A stretch of DNA of 64,000 nucleotides. Source: Eubacteriaceae bacterium CHKCI004 (GTDB lineage Bacteria > Bacillota > Clostridia > Lachnospirales > Lachnospiraceae). Made by a program: the position numbers and the translations under genes. The stretch's first letter is position 1. Every line of letters starts with the position of its first letter. The stretch is from the NCBI GenBank assembly GCA_900016875.1, contig FCNR01000063.1, forward strand, positions 310,001 through 374,000, in the 5' to 3' direction. The notes under the pieces were generated by a model. It did no database searches. It was not told the origin of the DNA and saw only the letters and a list, made by a program, of their open reading frames with translations. Of the stretch, positions 43,698 to 52,731 are shown piece after piece.

Positions 43698-45074
43698 ATG
43701 AAAGATAATGTCTGGTTAACATATGATGAAAAAGATGTAGAGGAACTTGAGAAACTGTCCGATGAATATAAGGCGTTTTTAAGCCGGTGCAAGACGGAGC
43801 GTGAATGTACCGTTTACTTTACGAAAGAGGCAGAGAAAGCGGGATATCGTTCTCTTGATACTCTGATCAGCGAGGGAGCGTCCTTAAAAGCAGGGGATAA
43901 GGTGTACGCCGTGGGCATGGGCAAGACCATCGCTCTTTTTCAGATCGGCAGAAAGCCGCTGACAGACGGCATGAACATTCTCTGCGCCCACATTGATTCC
44001 CCGAGACTTGATTTAAAGCAGGTGCCGTTATATGAAGATACGGAGCTTGCTTTTCTGGATACCCATTATTACGGCGGTATCAAGAAATATCAGTGGGTGA
44101 CCATTCCGCTGGCGCTCCACGGCGTCATTGCCAAGAAAGACGGTTCCGTGGTGGAAGTCAATATCGGAGAAAGTCCGGAGGATCCTATCGTGTATGTGAC
44201 GGATCTGCTGGTACATCTGGCGTCAAAACAGCTGGCAAAGAAAGGCAGCGAGGTGGTGACCGGCGAGAATCTTGATATTCTGGTGGGAAGCCGTCCGCTG
44301 GAGGGTGAAGAAAAAGATGCGGTCAAGGCCAATATTCTTCGCCTGTTAAAAGAAAAATATGATATGGAAGAGGATGACTTCCTTTCCGCAGAGATCGAGG
44401 TGGTTCCGGCGGGACCGGCCAGAGACTGCGGTCTTGACAGGAGCATGATCGCCGGTTACGGCCACGACGACCGGGTATGTGCGTTTCCGTCTTTTCAGGC
44501 GATGATTGAGACTGAAGCGCCGGAGAAGACTTCCTGCTGTATCCTGGTAGATAAAGAGGAGATTGGCAGCGTGGGCGCCACCGGCATGCAGTCCATGTTT
44601 TTTGAAAATACTGTGGCAGAGCTCCTGGCGCTCATGGGCATGGATTCCAACCTGGCTGTGCGGCGCACGCTGGCGCGGTCAAAGATGCTGTCCTCCGATG
44701 TGAGCGCGGCTTACGACCCGGCTTACAGTGAAGCCTTTGAGAAAAAGAACTGTGCCTTTTTTGGCAAAGGTCTTGTATTAAATAAATATACCGGAGCCAG
44801 GGGCAAATCCGGTTCCAACGACGCCAATGCCGAGTATCTGGCGCAGCTTCGCCGGATCTTTGACGACAACAAAGTTGCTTTCCAGACCGCCGAGCTTGGT
44901 AAGGTTGATTTTGGCGGGGGCGGCACCATCGCCTATATCGCTGCTCTCTACGGCATGGAAGTGGTTGACAGCGGCGTGGCGGTGCTGAGCATGCACGCTC
45001 CTTGCGAGATCATCAGCAAGGCGGATCTGTACGAGGCGAAGAAAGGTTACGCCGCTTTCTTAAAAGAGGCGTGA
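43698..45074 (+). CDS. M18 family zinc aminopeptidase
   Basis: The 458-residue cytosolic peptidase fits the M18 family, which trims N-terminal residues (often acidic ones) from peptides. Metal and catalytic motifs are AHIDSPRLDLKQ, the DKEEIGSVGATG segment, AYGHDDR-like GYGHDDRVC and a C-terminal SMHAPCEIISK with the last His ligand. The start follows AGGAGG. It lies between pyc and a small zinc-finger membrane protein, with no obvious functional link. Confidence 0.93.
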   Translation: MKDNVWLTYDEKDVEELEKLSDEYKAFLSRCKTERECTVYFTKEAEKAGYRSLDTLISEGASLKAGDKVYAVGMGKTIALFQIGRKPLTDGMNILCAHIDSPRLDLKQVPLYEDTELAFLDTHYYGGIKKYQWVTIPLALHGVIAKKDGSVVEVNIGESPEDPIVYVTDLLVHLASKQLAKKGSEVVTGENLDILVGSRPLEGEEKDAVKANILRLLKEKYDMEEDDFLSAEIEVVPAGPARDCGLDRSMIAGYGHDDRVCAFPSFQAMIETEAPEKTSCCILVDKEEIGSVGATGMQSMFFENTVAELLALMGMDSNLAVRRTLARSKMLSSDVSAAYDPAYSEAFEKKNCAFFGKGLVLNKYTGARGKSGSNDANAEYLAQLRRIFDDNKVAFQTAELGKVDFGGGGTIAYIAALYGMEVVDSGVAVLSMHAPCEIISKADLYEAKKGYAAFLKEA

Positions 45075-45117
45075 GAAGAAAAGGGTTGTAAAAAAGTGAT
45101 GGCGTGAGGGGAATAGG

Positions 45118-45456
45118 ATGAATTGTCAGGAAGCACAGTCAAAGATATTAAATTATATCAATCATAATCTGGATCACGAAGAGACAAAAGAGTTTATCGA
45201 ACATATCCGTACCTGTCCGGATTGTCAGGATGAGCTGGAGATCAATTATATCGTGATGATCGGTATGCAGCAGCTGGATGATGGAGAGATTTTGTCCGTG
45301 GATTTCCGGAAAAAATTAAAAGAAGATATTGATAAACGATATGACGAGGCAGTCAGGGAGGAGGAACGCTCTCATTCTTTCCGGGTCATAGTCATCGCAT
45401 TTATCGTTTCTCTGGCTTTATGGCTTCTGGGCAGAATTCTTGCGTTTATTATATAG
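45118..45456 (+). CDS. Zinc-finger (zf-HC2) membrane protein, anti-sigma-like
   Basis: The 112-residue protein has an N-terminal ZAS-like zinc finger: C3 in MNCQEAQ and the motif HIRTCPDC (H-X3-C-X2-C) near residues 29-36. A helical region follows, then one membrane segment near the C-terminus (FRVIVIAFIVSLALWLLG). This layout is that of anchored anti-sigma factors, but the outer domain is nearly absent and no sigma gene adjoins. It lies between the M18 peptidase and polA, a spacing of 18 nt to polA suggesting cotranscription. Confidence 0.8.
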   Translation: MNCQEAQSKILNYINHNLDHEETKEFIEHIRTCPDCQDELEINYIVMIGMQQLDDGEILSVDFRKKLKEDIDKRYDEAVREEERSHSFRVIVIAFIVSLALWLLGRILAFII

Positions 45457-45474
45457 AAGAAAGGACACAGCATC

Positions 45475-48144
45475 ATGGCGGATAATAAAATCATGCTTCT
45501 GGACGGGCACAGCCTGTTGAACCGCGCCTTTTACGGGCTGCCGGCACTGACCAATGCAGAAGGAAAGCATACCAATGCAGTGCTCGGATTTTTAAATATC
45601 ATGCTCCGTTATATGGAGGAGGAAAAACCGACTCATCTTCTGGCGGCTTTTGACAGAAAGGAGCCTACCTTCCGGCATCTGAAATATAAAGAATATAAGG
45701 GAACGAGAAAACCGATGCCGGAAGAACTGAGGGAGCAGGTACCTTTGATGAAAGAAGTTCTCGCTTCCATGGGTATCCCGGTGGTCACTCAGGCAGGCAT
45801 CGAGGCGGATGACATTCTGGGTACCATCGGCCGGGAAGCAGAAAAGGAAGATTTTGAGGTAGTCATCGTATCCGGCGACCGTGATCTTCTGCAGCTGGCA
45901 ACGGACCATACAAAGATAAAGATTCCAAAGACCAAAGCCGGCGGCACCGTGACGGAGGATTATTATGCCGTCGATGTGGAGAAGCTGTACGGCGTGACGC
46001 CGACGGAATTTATTGATATGAAGGGTCTGATGGGAGACTCCTCCGATAATATTCCAGGTGTGCCGGGTATTGGTGAGAAGACGGCGGCAAAGCTGATTCA
46101 GAGCTATCATTCCATTGAAAATGCTCATGAACATCTGAATGAGATCAAGCCTGCAAAGGCGAAGAATAATCTGGGAGAATACTATGAGCAGGCGCTCATG
46201 AGTAAAGATCTTGCCACCATAAAAACTGACTGCGAGCTGGAATATCAGTTCAGGGATGCGGTGACCGGAGATATCTTTACGAAAGACGCTTATCATCTGT
46301 TTAAAAAACTGGAGTTAAAGAGTCTCTTTAAATATTTTGAAGAAGACCAGAAGGAAAAAAATGAACTGAATATCCGTGTGACCAGCGATCTGGCGGAGGC
46401 GGATCAGCTGTTTGCCGCCATGAGAGCGGCGGCAGAAAGGACAGATGCTGATGAGGAAGACCGCACGGCAGGTCTTGGCGTCATCGGCCGGTCGGGCGAT
46501 TGCCGGGGCGTTTCACTGAGCTACCGGGAGGAGACGGTGCTCCTTCTGACCGGCGGGATGCTGACCGAGGATCAGCTGAAGGAGTCCCTTCTTGATCTGC
46601 TGGAAAAAGGCTTCACATTTGCCGTGCTTGACTATAAGGCGTTGCTGCATTTTGAGGAGCGGTTCCGGATATATGAGAAACAGATCGAGGACGCCGGGGT
46701 TCTTGCGTATCTCCTGAATCCACTGCAGTCCGATTATGATTATGAGGATATTGCGAGAGATTACCTGGATCTGGTTGTTCCGGCCAGGAAAGAGGTCTGC
46801 GGCAAGCAGACATTGGAAGAATGTTTCTCTCCGGAGAATGAAAAGACTGTTTATCTTGCAGGACTTCTTTCTTATGTTCCGTGGAAGGCCTGCCCGGTTC
46901 TGAAAGAAAAGCTGGCGGAGCACGGCATGGAAGAACTCTATCTAACCATCGAGCGCCCGACCACGGTGACCCTTTACGATATGGAAAAATACGGTATCTC
47001 TGTGGAGAAAGAAGCACTCAGAGAGTACGGCGAGCAGCTCACCGGACGGATTGCGGAGCTGGAGTCGTCTATCCATGCGCAGGCAGGGAAAGACTTTAAT
47101 ATTAATTCTCCAAAACAGCTGGGCGTCATCTTGTTCGAAGATCTGAAGATGCCTTTTGCCAAAAAGACGAAGACCGGCTACTCCACCAGCGCAGATATTC
47201 TTGAGAAGCTGGCGCCGGATTATCCGATCGTGTCGGATATTCTGGAGTACCGGCAGCTTACAAAACTGAAATCTACCTACGCCGACGGGCTGGCGGCCTT
47301 TATCGAAGAAGACGGAAAAATTCACAGCATTTTCCATCAGAAGGTGACTGCCACGGGACGTCTGTCAAGCTCTGATCCGAACCTGCAGAACATCCCGATC
47401 CGGATGCCTCTTGGCCGGGCCATCCGCAAGGTCTTTGTGCCGGAGCCGGGATATGTGTTTGTCAGCGCGGATTATTCGCAGATTGAGCTGCGGGTGCTTG
47501 CTCATATGGCCAATGACCAGAACCTCATTGACGCTTACCGCCATAATGCGGATATTCATACGGCGACGGCATCTCAGGTATTCGGGGTGCCGGTGGATGA
47601 GGTGACTCCGCTTCTTAGAAGAAGCGCCAAGGCGGTCAACTTCGGAATTGTTTACGGCATCAGCGCTTTTGGGCTCAGCCAGGATCTGAATATCACAAGA
47701 AAAGAGGCAAACGAATATATCGAGCGGTATTTTGCCACCTATCCGGGTATCAAGACTTATCTGGACGGCAACGTGGCCTTTGCCAAAGAACACGGTTATG
47801 TGAAGACGCTGTACGGACGGATTCGTCCGATACCGGAGCTTTCTTCCAGCAACTTCATGCAGAGAAGCTTCGGCGAGCGGGCGGCCATGAATTCTTCCAT
47901 TCAGGGAACAGCGGCGGATATTATCAAGATTGCCATGATCCGGGTGAGCCGCCGTCTCAGGGGAGAGCAGCTGTCTTCCCGCCTGATTCTGCAGATTCAC
48001 GATGAGCTTCTCATCGAGACGAAGGAAGAGGAGACGGAGGAAGTGTACAGGATACTGAAGGAAGAGATGATGGGAGCCGCGGACTTAAGCGTACCGCTGG
48101 TTGTAGATATAGAGAAGGGTAAGACGTGGTATGAGGCAAAATAA
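45475..48144 (+). CDS. polA: DNA polymerase I
   Basis: PolA fills gaps and removes RNA primers. The 889-residue protein has an N-terminal 5'-3' exonuclease (about 1-290, LLDGHSLLNRAFYGLP, GDSSDNIPGVPGIGEKTA). The middle domain matches the 3'-5' exonuclease fold but lacks the DxE motif, so proofreading is probably absent. The polymerase domain has motif A SADYSQIELRVLAHMA, motif B RRSAKAVNFGIVYGIS and motif C LQIHDELLIE. The ATG follows AAAGGA. coaE starts inside its 3' end. Confidence 0.96.
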   Translation: MADNKIMLLDGHSLLNRAFYGLPALTNAEGKHTNAVLGFLNIMLRYMEEEKPTHLLAAFDRKEPTFRHLKYKEYKGTRKPMPEELREQVPLMKEVLASMGIPVVTQAGIEADDILGTIGREAEKEDFEVVIVSGDRDLLQLATDHTKIKIPKTKAGGTVTEDYYAVDVEKLYGVTPTEFIDMKGLMGDSSDNIPGVPGIGEKTAAKLIQSYHSIENAHEHLNEIKPAKAKNNLGEYYEQALMSKDLATIKTDCELEYQFRDAVTGDIFTKDAYHLFKKLELKSLFKYFEEDQKEKNELNIRVTSDLAEADQLFAAMRAAAERTDADEEDRTAGLGVIGRSGDCRGVSLSYREETVLLLTGGMLTEDQLKESLLDLLEKGFTFAVLDYKALLHFEERFRIYEKQIEDAGVLAYLLNPLQSDYDYEDIARDYLDLVVPARKEVCGKQTLEECFSPENEKTVYLAGLLSYVPWKACPVLKEKLAEHGMEELYLTIERPTTVTLYDMEKYGISVEKEALREYGEQLTGRIAELESSIHAQAGKDFNINSPKQLGVILFEDLKMPFAKKTKTGYSTSADILEKLAPDYPIVSDILEYRQLTKLKSTYADGLAAFIEEDGKIHSIFHQKVTATGRLSSSDPNLQNIPIRMPLGRAIRKVFVPEPGYVFVSADYSQIELRVLAHMANDQNLIDAYRHNADIHTATASQVFGVPVDEVTPLLRRSAKAVNFGIVYGISAFGLSQDLNITRKEANEYIERYFATYPGIKTYLDGNVAFAKEHGYVKTLYGRIRPIPELSSSNFMQRSFGERAAMNSSIQGTAADIIKIAMIRVSRRLRGEQLSSRLILQIHDELLIETKEEETEEVYRILKEEMMGAADLSVPLVVDIEKGKTWYEAK

Positions 48145-48793
48145 CAGCAAAGAAGCAGATACAAAGCGCCGGATTCCTGTCATCGGTGTCACCGGCGGCG
48201 TGGGCTCCGGCAAAAGCGTCGTCATGGAACTTCTGGAAAAAGAGTTTGGCGCCGGGGTGATTCTGGCGGATCTGGTGGCCCATGACCTCATGGAACCGGG
48301 AGCAGTCAGCTACCGACAGATAGTCGCGGAGTTTGGCACGGAGATTCTCGACGGGGAGGGACGTATTGACCGTCCCGCCCTGTCCCGGATCGTGTTTGGG
48401 CATCCGGAACAGCTGCAGAGACTCAATGCTATCACCCATCCCAATGTGAAACAGGAGATACTGTCCCGCATCGCCCGTTTTCGGGAGGAAGGAAATGTAT
48501 CGGTCATCGCGCTGGAGGCGGCGCTTCTCATTGAGAGCGGGTACGAGGAGATTCTCGATGAACTCTGGTATGTGTATGTCAGTGAAGAGATAAGAATCAG
48601 GCGGCTCATGGAAGGCCGGGGATATACTGAAGAGAAAAGCCGCTCCATCATGGCGCAGCAGCTTGGAGAAGAGGCGTTTCGCAGCCACTGCAGCCGGATT
48701 ATAGACAACAACGGCGATGTGGAAAGCCTGCGGGAGCAGCTTGTAAAGATTTTTCGTGAGGAAGGTTTACGTGCGGTAAGTTTTGATGTATAA
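48131..48793 (+). CDS. coaE: Dephospho-CoA kinase CoaE
   Basis: CoaE phosphorylates dephospho-CoA in the last step of coenzyme A synthesis. The 220-residue protein carries the P-loop GVTGGVGSGKS, ADLVAHDLMEPG, and the LID region with RLMEGRGYTEEKSRSIM. The ATG overlaps the polA end by 14 nt. The order polA-coaE is common in Firmicutes. A gap of about 140 nt separates it from walJ. Confidence 0.93.
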   Translation: MRQNNSKEADTKRRIPVIGVTGGVGSGKSVVMELLEKEFGAGVILADLVAHDLMEPGAVSYRQIVAEFGTEILDGEGRIDRPALSRIVFGHPEQLQRLNAITHPNVKQEILSRIARFREEGNVSVIALEAALLIESGYEEILDELWYVYVSEEIRIRRLMEGRGYTEEKSRSIMAQQLGEEAFRSHCSRIIDNNGDVESLREQLVKIFREEGLRAVSFDV

Positions 48794-48935
48794 TGAACAT
48801 CTCTGAGCGTCTGTGCTGGTTTACGGCAGAGGCGGAAGAGAGCAGCTGTGACCTTCCGAAGCGTCCGTACGGACAAGTCGGATGGATGAAAAAGGACCGC
48901 CCTTTTTGTGGCGGAGCAAAGAAGGATGAAAATAT

Positions 48936-49727
48936 ATGGAATTAGCAAGTATTGCCAGCGGAAGCAGCGGCAATTGTATTTACATAGGGAATCAGTCTTC
49001 CCATTTTCTGGTGGATGCAGGCATCAGCCGGAAGCGGATTGTGGAAGGACTGGCGGAGATGGAGATAAAACCGGAAAATATTGACGGGATTTTTGTAACC
49101 CACGAGCATGTGGATCACATCAGCGGTCTCGGCGTATTTCTGAGGAAATATCCGGTGCCGGTGTACGCCACGGCAAAGACCATCGACCGGATCCTGCAAA
49201 CCAAGTCTCTGGGCAGTATGAATCCGGATCTGTTTACCTCCGTAACACCGGATCAACCTTTTACGATCGATGGCGTGAAGGTGGAGGCGTCGAGCATCCT
49301 GCATGACGCGGCGGACCCGGTCTGCTACACCTTTCAGGATGAGAATTCCAAGGTGGGAATCGCCACGGATTTTGGCACCTATGATGATTATCTGGTGGAG
49401 AAGATGCAGGGATGCGAGTCGCTGCTGGTGGAGGCAAACCATGACCTGAATATGCTCATGGTGGGACCGTATCCTTATCCTCTTAAGCGGCGAATCATGG
49501 GCAATACCGGACATCTGTCCAATGAGCGTGCCGGGCAGTTTCTGTCAAGGGTTATCGGTAAAAACTGCCGGAATGTATTCCTGGGACATTTGAGTAAAGA
49601 AAATAATTATGGAGAGCTTGCTTATGAGACTGTAAAGGTTGAGCTGCTGGCCCATAATATTGACATGGAAAAAGAGAATTTTACAATGCGGGTAGCGGAC
49701 AGATATGCACCTACCTTTGTACTGTAA
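48936..49727 (+). CDS. walJ: MBL-fold metallohydrolase WalJ (YycJ family)
   Basis: The 263-residue protein has the metallo-beta-lactamase fold with SGSSGNCIYIG at the start and the metal motif THEHVDHISG (H-X-H-X-D-H). AVDFGTYDD-like IATDFGTYDD, then NHDLNML and LGHLSKENN complete the site. YycJ/WalJ proteins act as 5'-3' DNA exonucleases or cell-division-linked hydrolases in Bacilli, where they neighbour walK/walR; here no such pair is adjacent. The ATG follows AAGGATG. Confidence 0.88.
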   Translation: MELASIASGSSGNCIYIGNQSSHFLVDAGISRKRIVEGLAEMEIKPENIDGIFVTHEHVDHISGLGVFLRKYPVPVYATAKTIDRILQTKSLGSMNPDLFTSVTPDQPFTIDGVKVEASSILHDAADPVCYTFQDENSKVGIATDFGTYDDYLVEKMQGCESLLVEANHDLNMLMVGPYPYPLKRRIMGNTGHLSNERAGQFLSRVIGKNCRNVFLGHLSKENNYGELAYETVKVELLAHNIDMEKENFTMRVADRYAPTFVL

Positions 49728-49728
49728 A

Positions 49729-49749
49729 AAAGCGGCGGAGAGCCGCTTT
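49729..49749 (+). terminator. Hairpin between walJ and the ACT-domain gene
   Basis: A perfect 8-bp stem (49729-49736 with 49742-49749) with a 5-nt loop follows the walJ stop at once. The tail is A-rich rather than T-rich, so termination is probably partial. Confidence 0.45.
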
Positions 49750-49770
49750 AAAATATATGGAGGAAAGACA

Positions 49771-50043
49771 ATGAAAAAAACGATTATCACTGTAATTGGC
49801 AAGGATTCTGTGGGAATTATCGCAAAGGTATGTACGTATCTGGCTAATAATAAAATCAATATTCTCGATATCAACCAGACGATCACCGGTGGTTATTTTA
49901 ATATGATGATGATTGTGGAATCCGACGAGGTGCATAAAACATTTCCGGATATGGCGATGGAACTGGAGCAGATCGGAGAAGAAATCGGCGTAAAGATTCA
50001 GGCACAGCATGCGGAAATTTTTGAAATGATGCATCGGATCTGA
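49771..50043 (+). CDS. ACT domain protein (UPF0237 family)
   Basis: The 90-residue protein is one ACT domain with KKTIITVIGKDSVGIIAKVC, LANNKINILDINQTI and YFNMMMIVE. UPF0237 proteins pair with a UPF0210 (DUF711/PFL) protein in many Firmicutes, and that partner follows here. ACT domains usually bind an amino acid or similar ligand. The ATG is preceded by GGAGGA; an earlier in-frame start would run through the upstream hairpin. Confidence 0.92.
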   Translation: MKKTIITVIGKDSVGIIAKVCTYLANNKINILDINQTITGGYFNMMMIVESDEVHKTFPDMAMELEQIGEEIGVKIQAQHAEIFEMMHRI

Positions 50044-50048
50044 AACAG

Positions 50049-50112
50049 CTGTCCGGATAAAAGAAAGGAGCAGCAGATTGCCGGAAACCGGCGGCTGCCG
50101 GCGGCCGGACAG
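50049..50112 (+). promoter_or_regulatory. Structured spacer between the ACT and DUF711 genes
   Basis: Three nested perfect stems fit one axis: CTGTCCGG/CCGGACAG (50049-50056 with 50105-50112), GCAGC/GCTGC (50070-50074 with 50094-50098) and GCCGG/CCGGC (50080-50084 with 50088-50092). It lies in the 100-nt gap before the DUF711 ribosome site and may regulate or protect the message. Confidence 0.45.
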
Positions 50113-50142
50113 ATACGGCTGTCGTAAATACAGGAGGATATT

Positions 50143-51507
50143 ATGCTGAATATTAATGAGGTTATCGAAACCAATAAGATGATTCATGAGATGAATCTGG
50201 ATGTTCGTACGATTACCATGGGAATCAGTCTCCTTGACTGTGTGGGAGATAATGTGGAAGAAGTATGTGAGAATATACATAAAAAGATTACATCCAAAGC
50301 CAGAAATCTTGTGCAGGTGGGAAACGAGATCGAGCGGGAGTACGGAATCCCGGTTGTAAACAAACGTATTTCCGTGACCCCGATTGCTCTGGTGGGCGGA
50401 CGCTGCTGCAAGGAACCGGCAGATTTCGTGCGCATCGCGAAGGAGCTTGACCGCTGTGCCCGCGAGGTGGGCGTGAACTTTATCGGCGGATATTCCGCTC
50501 TTGTCAATAAGGGAATGACCAGAGCGGATGAATTTCTGTTGTCCTCCATCCCGGAGGCGCTGGCGGTGACAGAGCGGGTGTGCAGTTCCGTCAATGTGGG
50601 CTCCACCAAGACCGGTATCAACATGGATGCGGTAAAGCGTCTGGGCGAGATCATTCTTGAGACAGCAGAGCGCACCAGGGACCAGGATGGCATCGGCAAT
50701 GCCAAGTTTGTGGTATTTACCAATGCACCGGATGACAATCCGTTCATGGCGGGCGCCTTCCACGGCGTGACCGAGGCGGACTGCATCATCAATGTGGGCG
50801 TCAGCGGCCCTGGCGTGGTAAAGAGAGCCATCGAGCAGGTGCGCGGCGAGAACTTTGAGGTTCTCTGCGAGACCATCAAGAAGACAGCTTTCAAAGTGAC
50901 ACGTGTGGGACAGCTGGTGGCCAAGGAGGCGTCACGCCGTCTGGATGTGCCTTTTGGAATTATCGACCTTTCTCTGGCTCCGACACCGGCCATCGGCGAC
51001 AGCGTGGGAGAGATATTGGAAGAGATCGGCCTGGAATATGCCGGAGCACCGGGAACTACGGCAGCGCTGGCATTGCTCAATGATCAGGTGAAGAAAGGCG
51101 GCGTTATGGCTTCTTCCTATGTGGGAGGCTTGAGCGGTGCGTTCATTCCGGTCAGCGAAGATCAGCGGATGATCGATGCGGTGGAAGCCGGCGCTCTCAC
51201 TCTGGAGAAGCTGGAAGCCATGACCTGTGTCTGCTCCGTGGGGCTTGACATGATCGCCATTCCGGGTGACACCAGCGCGGCAACCATCTCCGGTATCATC
51301 GCCGATGAGATGGCCCTCGGTATGGTAAACCAGAAGACAACGGCCGTCCGCATCATCCCGGTCATCGGCAAAAAAGTCGGCGACACGGTGGAATTCGGCG
51401 GACTTCTCGGATACGCGCCGATCATGCCGGTGAATCCGTTCGGCTGTGAGGCGTTTATCAACCGCGGAGGAAGAATCCCGGCGCCTATCCACAGTTTCAA
51501 AAACTGA
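50143..51507 (+). CDS. PFL-like family protein (DUF711, UPF0210)
   Basis: This 454-residue protein belongs to DUF711/UPF0210, annotated as PFL family because its core resembles pyruvate formate-lyase. Segments include [50 protein letters not shown] and [19 protein letters not shown] glycyl-radical motif RVxGY is not seen at the C-terminus, so normal PFL chemistry is unlikely. It follows the ACT-domain partner, its usual neighbour. The start follows CAGGAGG. Its biochemical role is unknown. Confidence 0.92.
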   Translation: MLNINEVIETNKMIHEMNLDVRTITMGISLLDCVGDNVEEVCENIHKKITSKARNLVQVGNEIEREYGIPVVNKRISVTPIALVGGRCCKEPADFVRIAKELDRCAREVGVNFIGGYSALVNKGMTRADEFLLSSIPEALAVTERVCSSVNVGSTKTGINMDAVKRLGEIILETAERTRDQDGIGNAKFVVFTNAPDDNPFMAGAFHGVTEADCIINVGVSGPGVVKRAIEQVRGENFEVLCETIKKTAFKVTRVGQLVAKEASRRLDVPFGIIDLSLAPTPAIGDSVGEILEEIGLEYAGAPGTTAALALLNDQVKKGGVMASSYVGGLSGAFIPVSEDQRMIDAVEAGALTLEKLEAMTCVCSVGLDMIAIPGDTSAATISGIIADEMALGMVNQKTTAVRIIPVIGKKVGDTVEFGGLLGYAPIMPVNPFGCEAFINRGGRIPAPIHSFKN

Positions 51508-51533
51508 TCTGCAGGAAACCTTTTGCATAAGAT

Positions 51534-51572
51534 ATATGTGCCAGAGCGATATTGTCTGGCACATATTTTTTT
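51534..51572 (+). terminator. Terminator after the DUF711 gene
   Basis: A perfect 12-bp stem (51534-51545 with 51555-51566) with a 9-nt loop is followed by a T-tract and closes the ACT-DUF711 operon. Confidence 0.92.
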
Positions 51573-51621
51573 GCCTTTTTTCATAGGATGTAGTAATTGA
51601 CGATGAAAAAGGGAAGATGCT

Positions 51622-51984
51622 ATGACTCAAAAAGAGTACAATATCCGGAGAAATAATGCCGCAGTCCGGAACAAATCTGTCAGAACGGGACAATCCGGAA
51701 AAATAAATCAATACGACAGAAGAAGGAGAGCTTTGTCCTGGCAGGAACAAAAATATCTGGATAAGACGGAAGAGGAGTATCTTCCGTATGCAGTTTTTTT
51801 TCGAATCCGCCTGGCGCTCTGTGCAGTGCTGTTTGCATTTTTTGTATATGCTGATAAGAGTGTGTTCACTGATGAAGAGAGAACGAAAGTGTATCAGGCA
51901 ATGGAGGAAAATGCCAGTTTGTCAGATTGGAAAGATAATGCTGCCAAGGCGGTTTTTTCCATAAAGAGCATATGGAAAAAATGA
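51622..51984 (+). CDS. Small membrane protein of unknown function
   Basis: The 120-residue protein has a highly charged, Arg/Asn/Lys-rich N-terminus of about 55 residues, one predicted membrane segment (FRIRLALCAVLFAFFVYA, about 59-77) and a short extracytoplasmic tail with SDWKDNAAKAVFSIKSIW. AGGGAAG lies 8 nt before the ATG. Positive charges before the span suggest the N-terminus stays in the cytoplasm. It is not recognised. The following 186 nt are AT-rich; no clear promoter or hairpin was found there. Confidence 0.55.
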   Translation: MTQKEYNIRRNNAAVRNKSVRTGQSGKINQYDRRRRALSWQEQKYLDKTEEEYLPYAVFFRIRLALCAVLFAFFVYADKSVFTDEERTKVYQAMEENASLSDWKDNAAKAVFSIKSIWKK

Positions 51985-52170
51985 AAATTTTATATAAAAT
52001 GGCAATCTTTTTAAAGAAGCTATTGCCATAAACAGCAAAAAGATATAAAATACTAATAAAAGATATGAATTATTTTGCCGGCAACTGATTCTTTTTGTCA
52101 TTTTACGCTGTCTTTTTATATAACCAGATATTTAGCCAAAGATAATTTTCAGACTTCAGGAGGTATGCTA

Positions 52171-52524
52171 ATGTACTCTTTTTTCAAAGAACGAAAAAAA
52201 ACGGGAAGATGGAAAAACCCGGATTTTTATATTGCCCTGTCTTTTTTGTCATATTTTTTATTTGTCCTGATGTTTTTGTTCGCCCCTCATGTGACGGCAT
52301 TCCTGCATGGCGGGAGGAGAGTGGCGCAGGTGCTGACTGTTTTATTCCTGATTGCAGGCGCCTTGTTTTCTGGTATCGGCAACTGGTTCGGTTTTGGATA
52401 TGAAGTCTATCCCGGATATATGGAAGAACCGTCCAAAGAAGTGCTTGAAGAACTGGATGCCATGCTGCAGGAACGGAGGAGAGAGCTGCGGGAGGCAAAA
52501 CGGAGTGAAACAGAAAAAAGTTGA
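52171..52524 (+). CDS. Small two-span membrane protein of unknown function
   Basis: The 117-residue protein has two predicted membrane spans (about 21-42 and 52-72), the second ending in a Gly/aromatic-rich stretch (GNWFGFGYE). The C-terminal 35 residues form a charged helix rich in Glu and Arg. The ATG at 52171 lies 7 nt after AGGAGG; an in-frame ATG two codons earlier is too close. It ends before a good terminator. No family was recognised. Confidence 0.6.
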   Translation: MYSFFKERKKTGRWKNPDFYIALSFLSYFLFVLMFLFAPHVTAFLHGGRRVAQVLTVLFLIAGALFSGIGNWFGFGYEVYPGYMEEPSKEVLEELDAMLQERRRELREAKRSETEKS

Positions 52525-52542
52525 CAGAATAGATTTTTGACG

Positions 52543-52570
52543 GAATCCTGCAGTGCAGGATTCTTTTTTG
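52543..52570 (+). terminator. Terminator after the two-span membrane gene
   Basis: A perfect 9-bp stem (52543-52551 with 52555-52563), 3-nt loop and a run of six T. Confidence 0.9.
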
Positions 52571-52620
52571 TGGGCATGTATTTTCTGATGTTTCTTTTAG
52601 TTGTCTCACAATAAAAGAAA

Positions 52621-52649
52621 TTGACATAAAAAAAACAACTTCGTATAAT
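52621..52649 (+). promoter_or_regulatory. Carboxylesterase promoter
   Basis: A fully consensus TTGACA (52621-52626) and TATAAT (52644-52649) with 17-nt spacing, about 80 nt before the start codon. Confidence 0.88.
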
Positions 52650-52654
52650 AAAAA

Positions 52655-52681
52655 CAGCTGTTGTGCGGCTGTTAACAGCTG
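52655..52681 (+). promoter_or_regulatory. Inverted repeat at the carboxylesterase start site
   Basis: CAGCTGTT (52655-52662) and AACAGCTG (52674-52681) form a perfect 8-bp inverted repeat with an 11-nt spacer. It covers the predicted transcription start. It could be an operator or a 5'-end RNA hairpin; the regulator is unknown. Confidence 0.5.
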
Positions 52682-52731
52682 CGCGCAAAGGAACAGTGGG
52701 AAAGGCATAGAAAAATGGAGGGAGACAGGAA

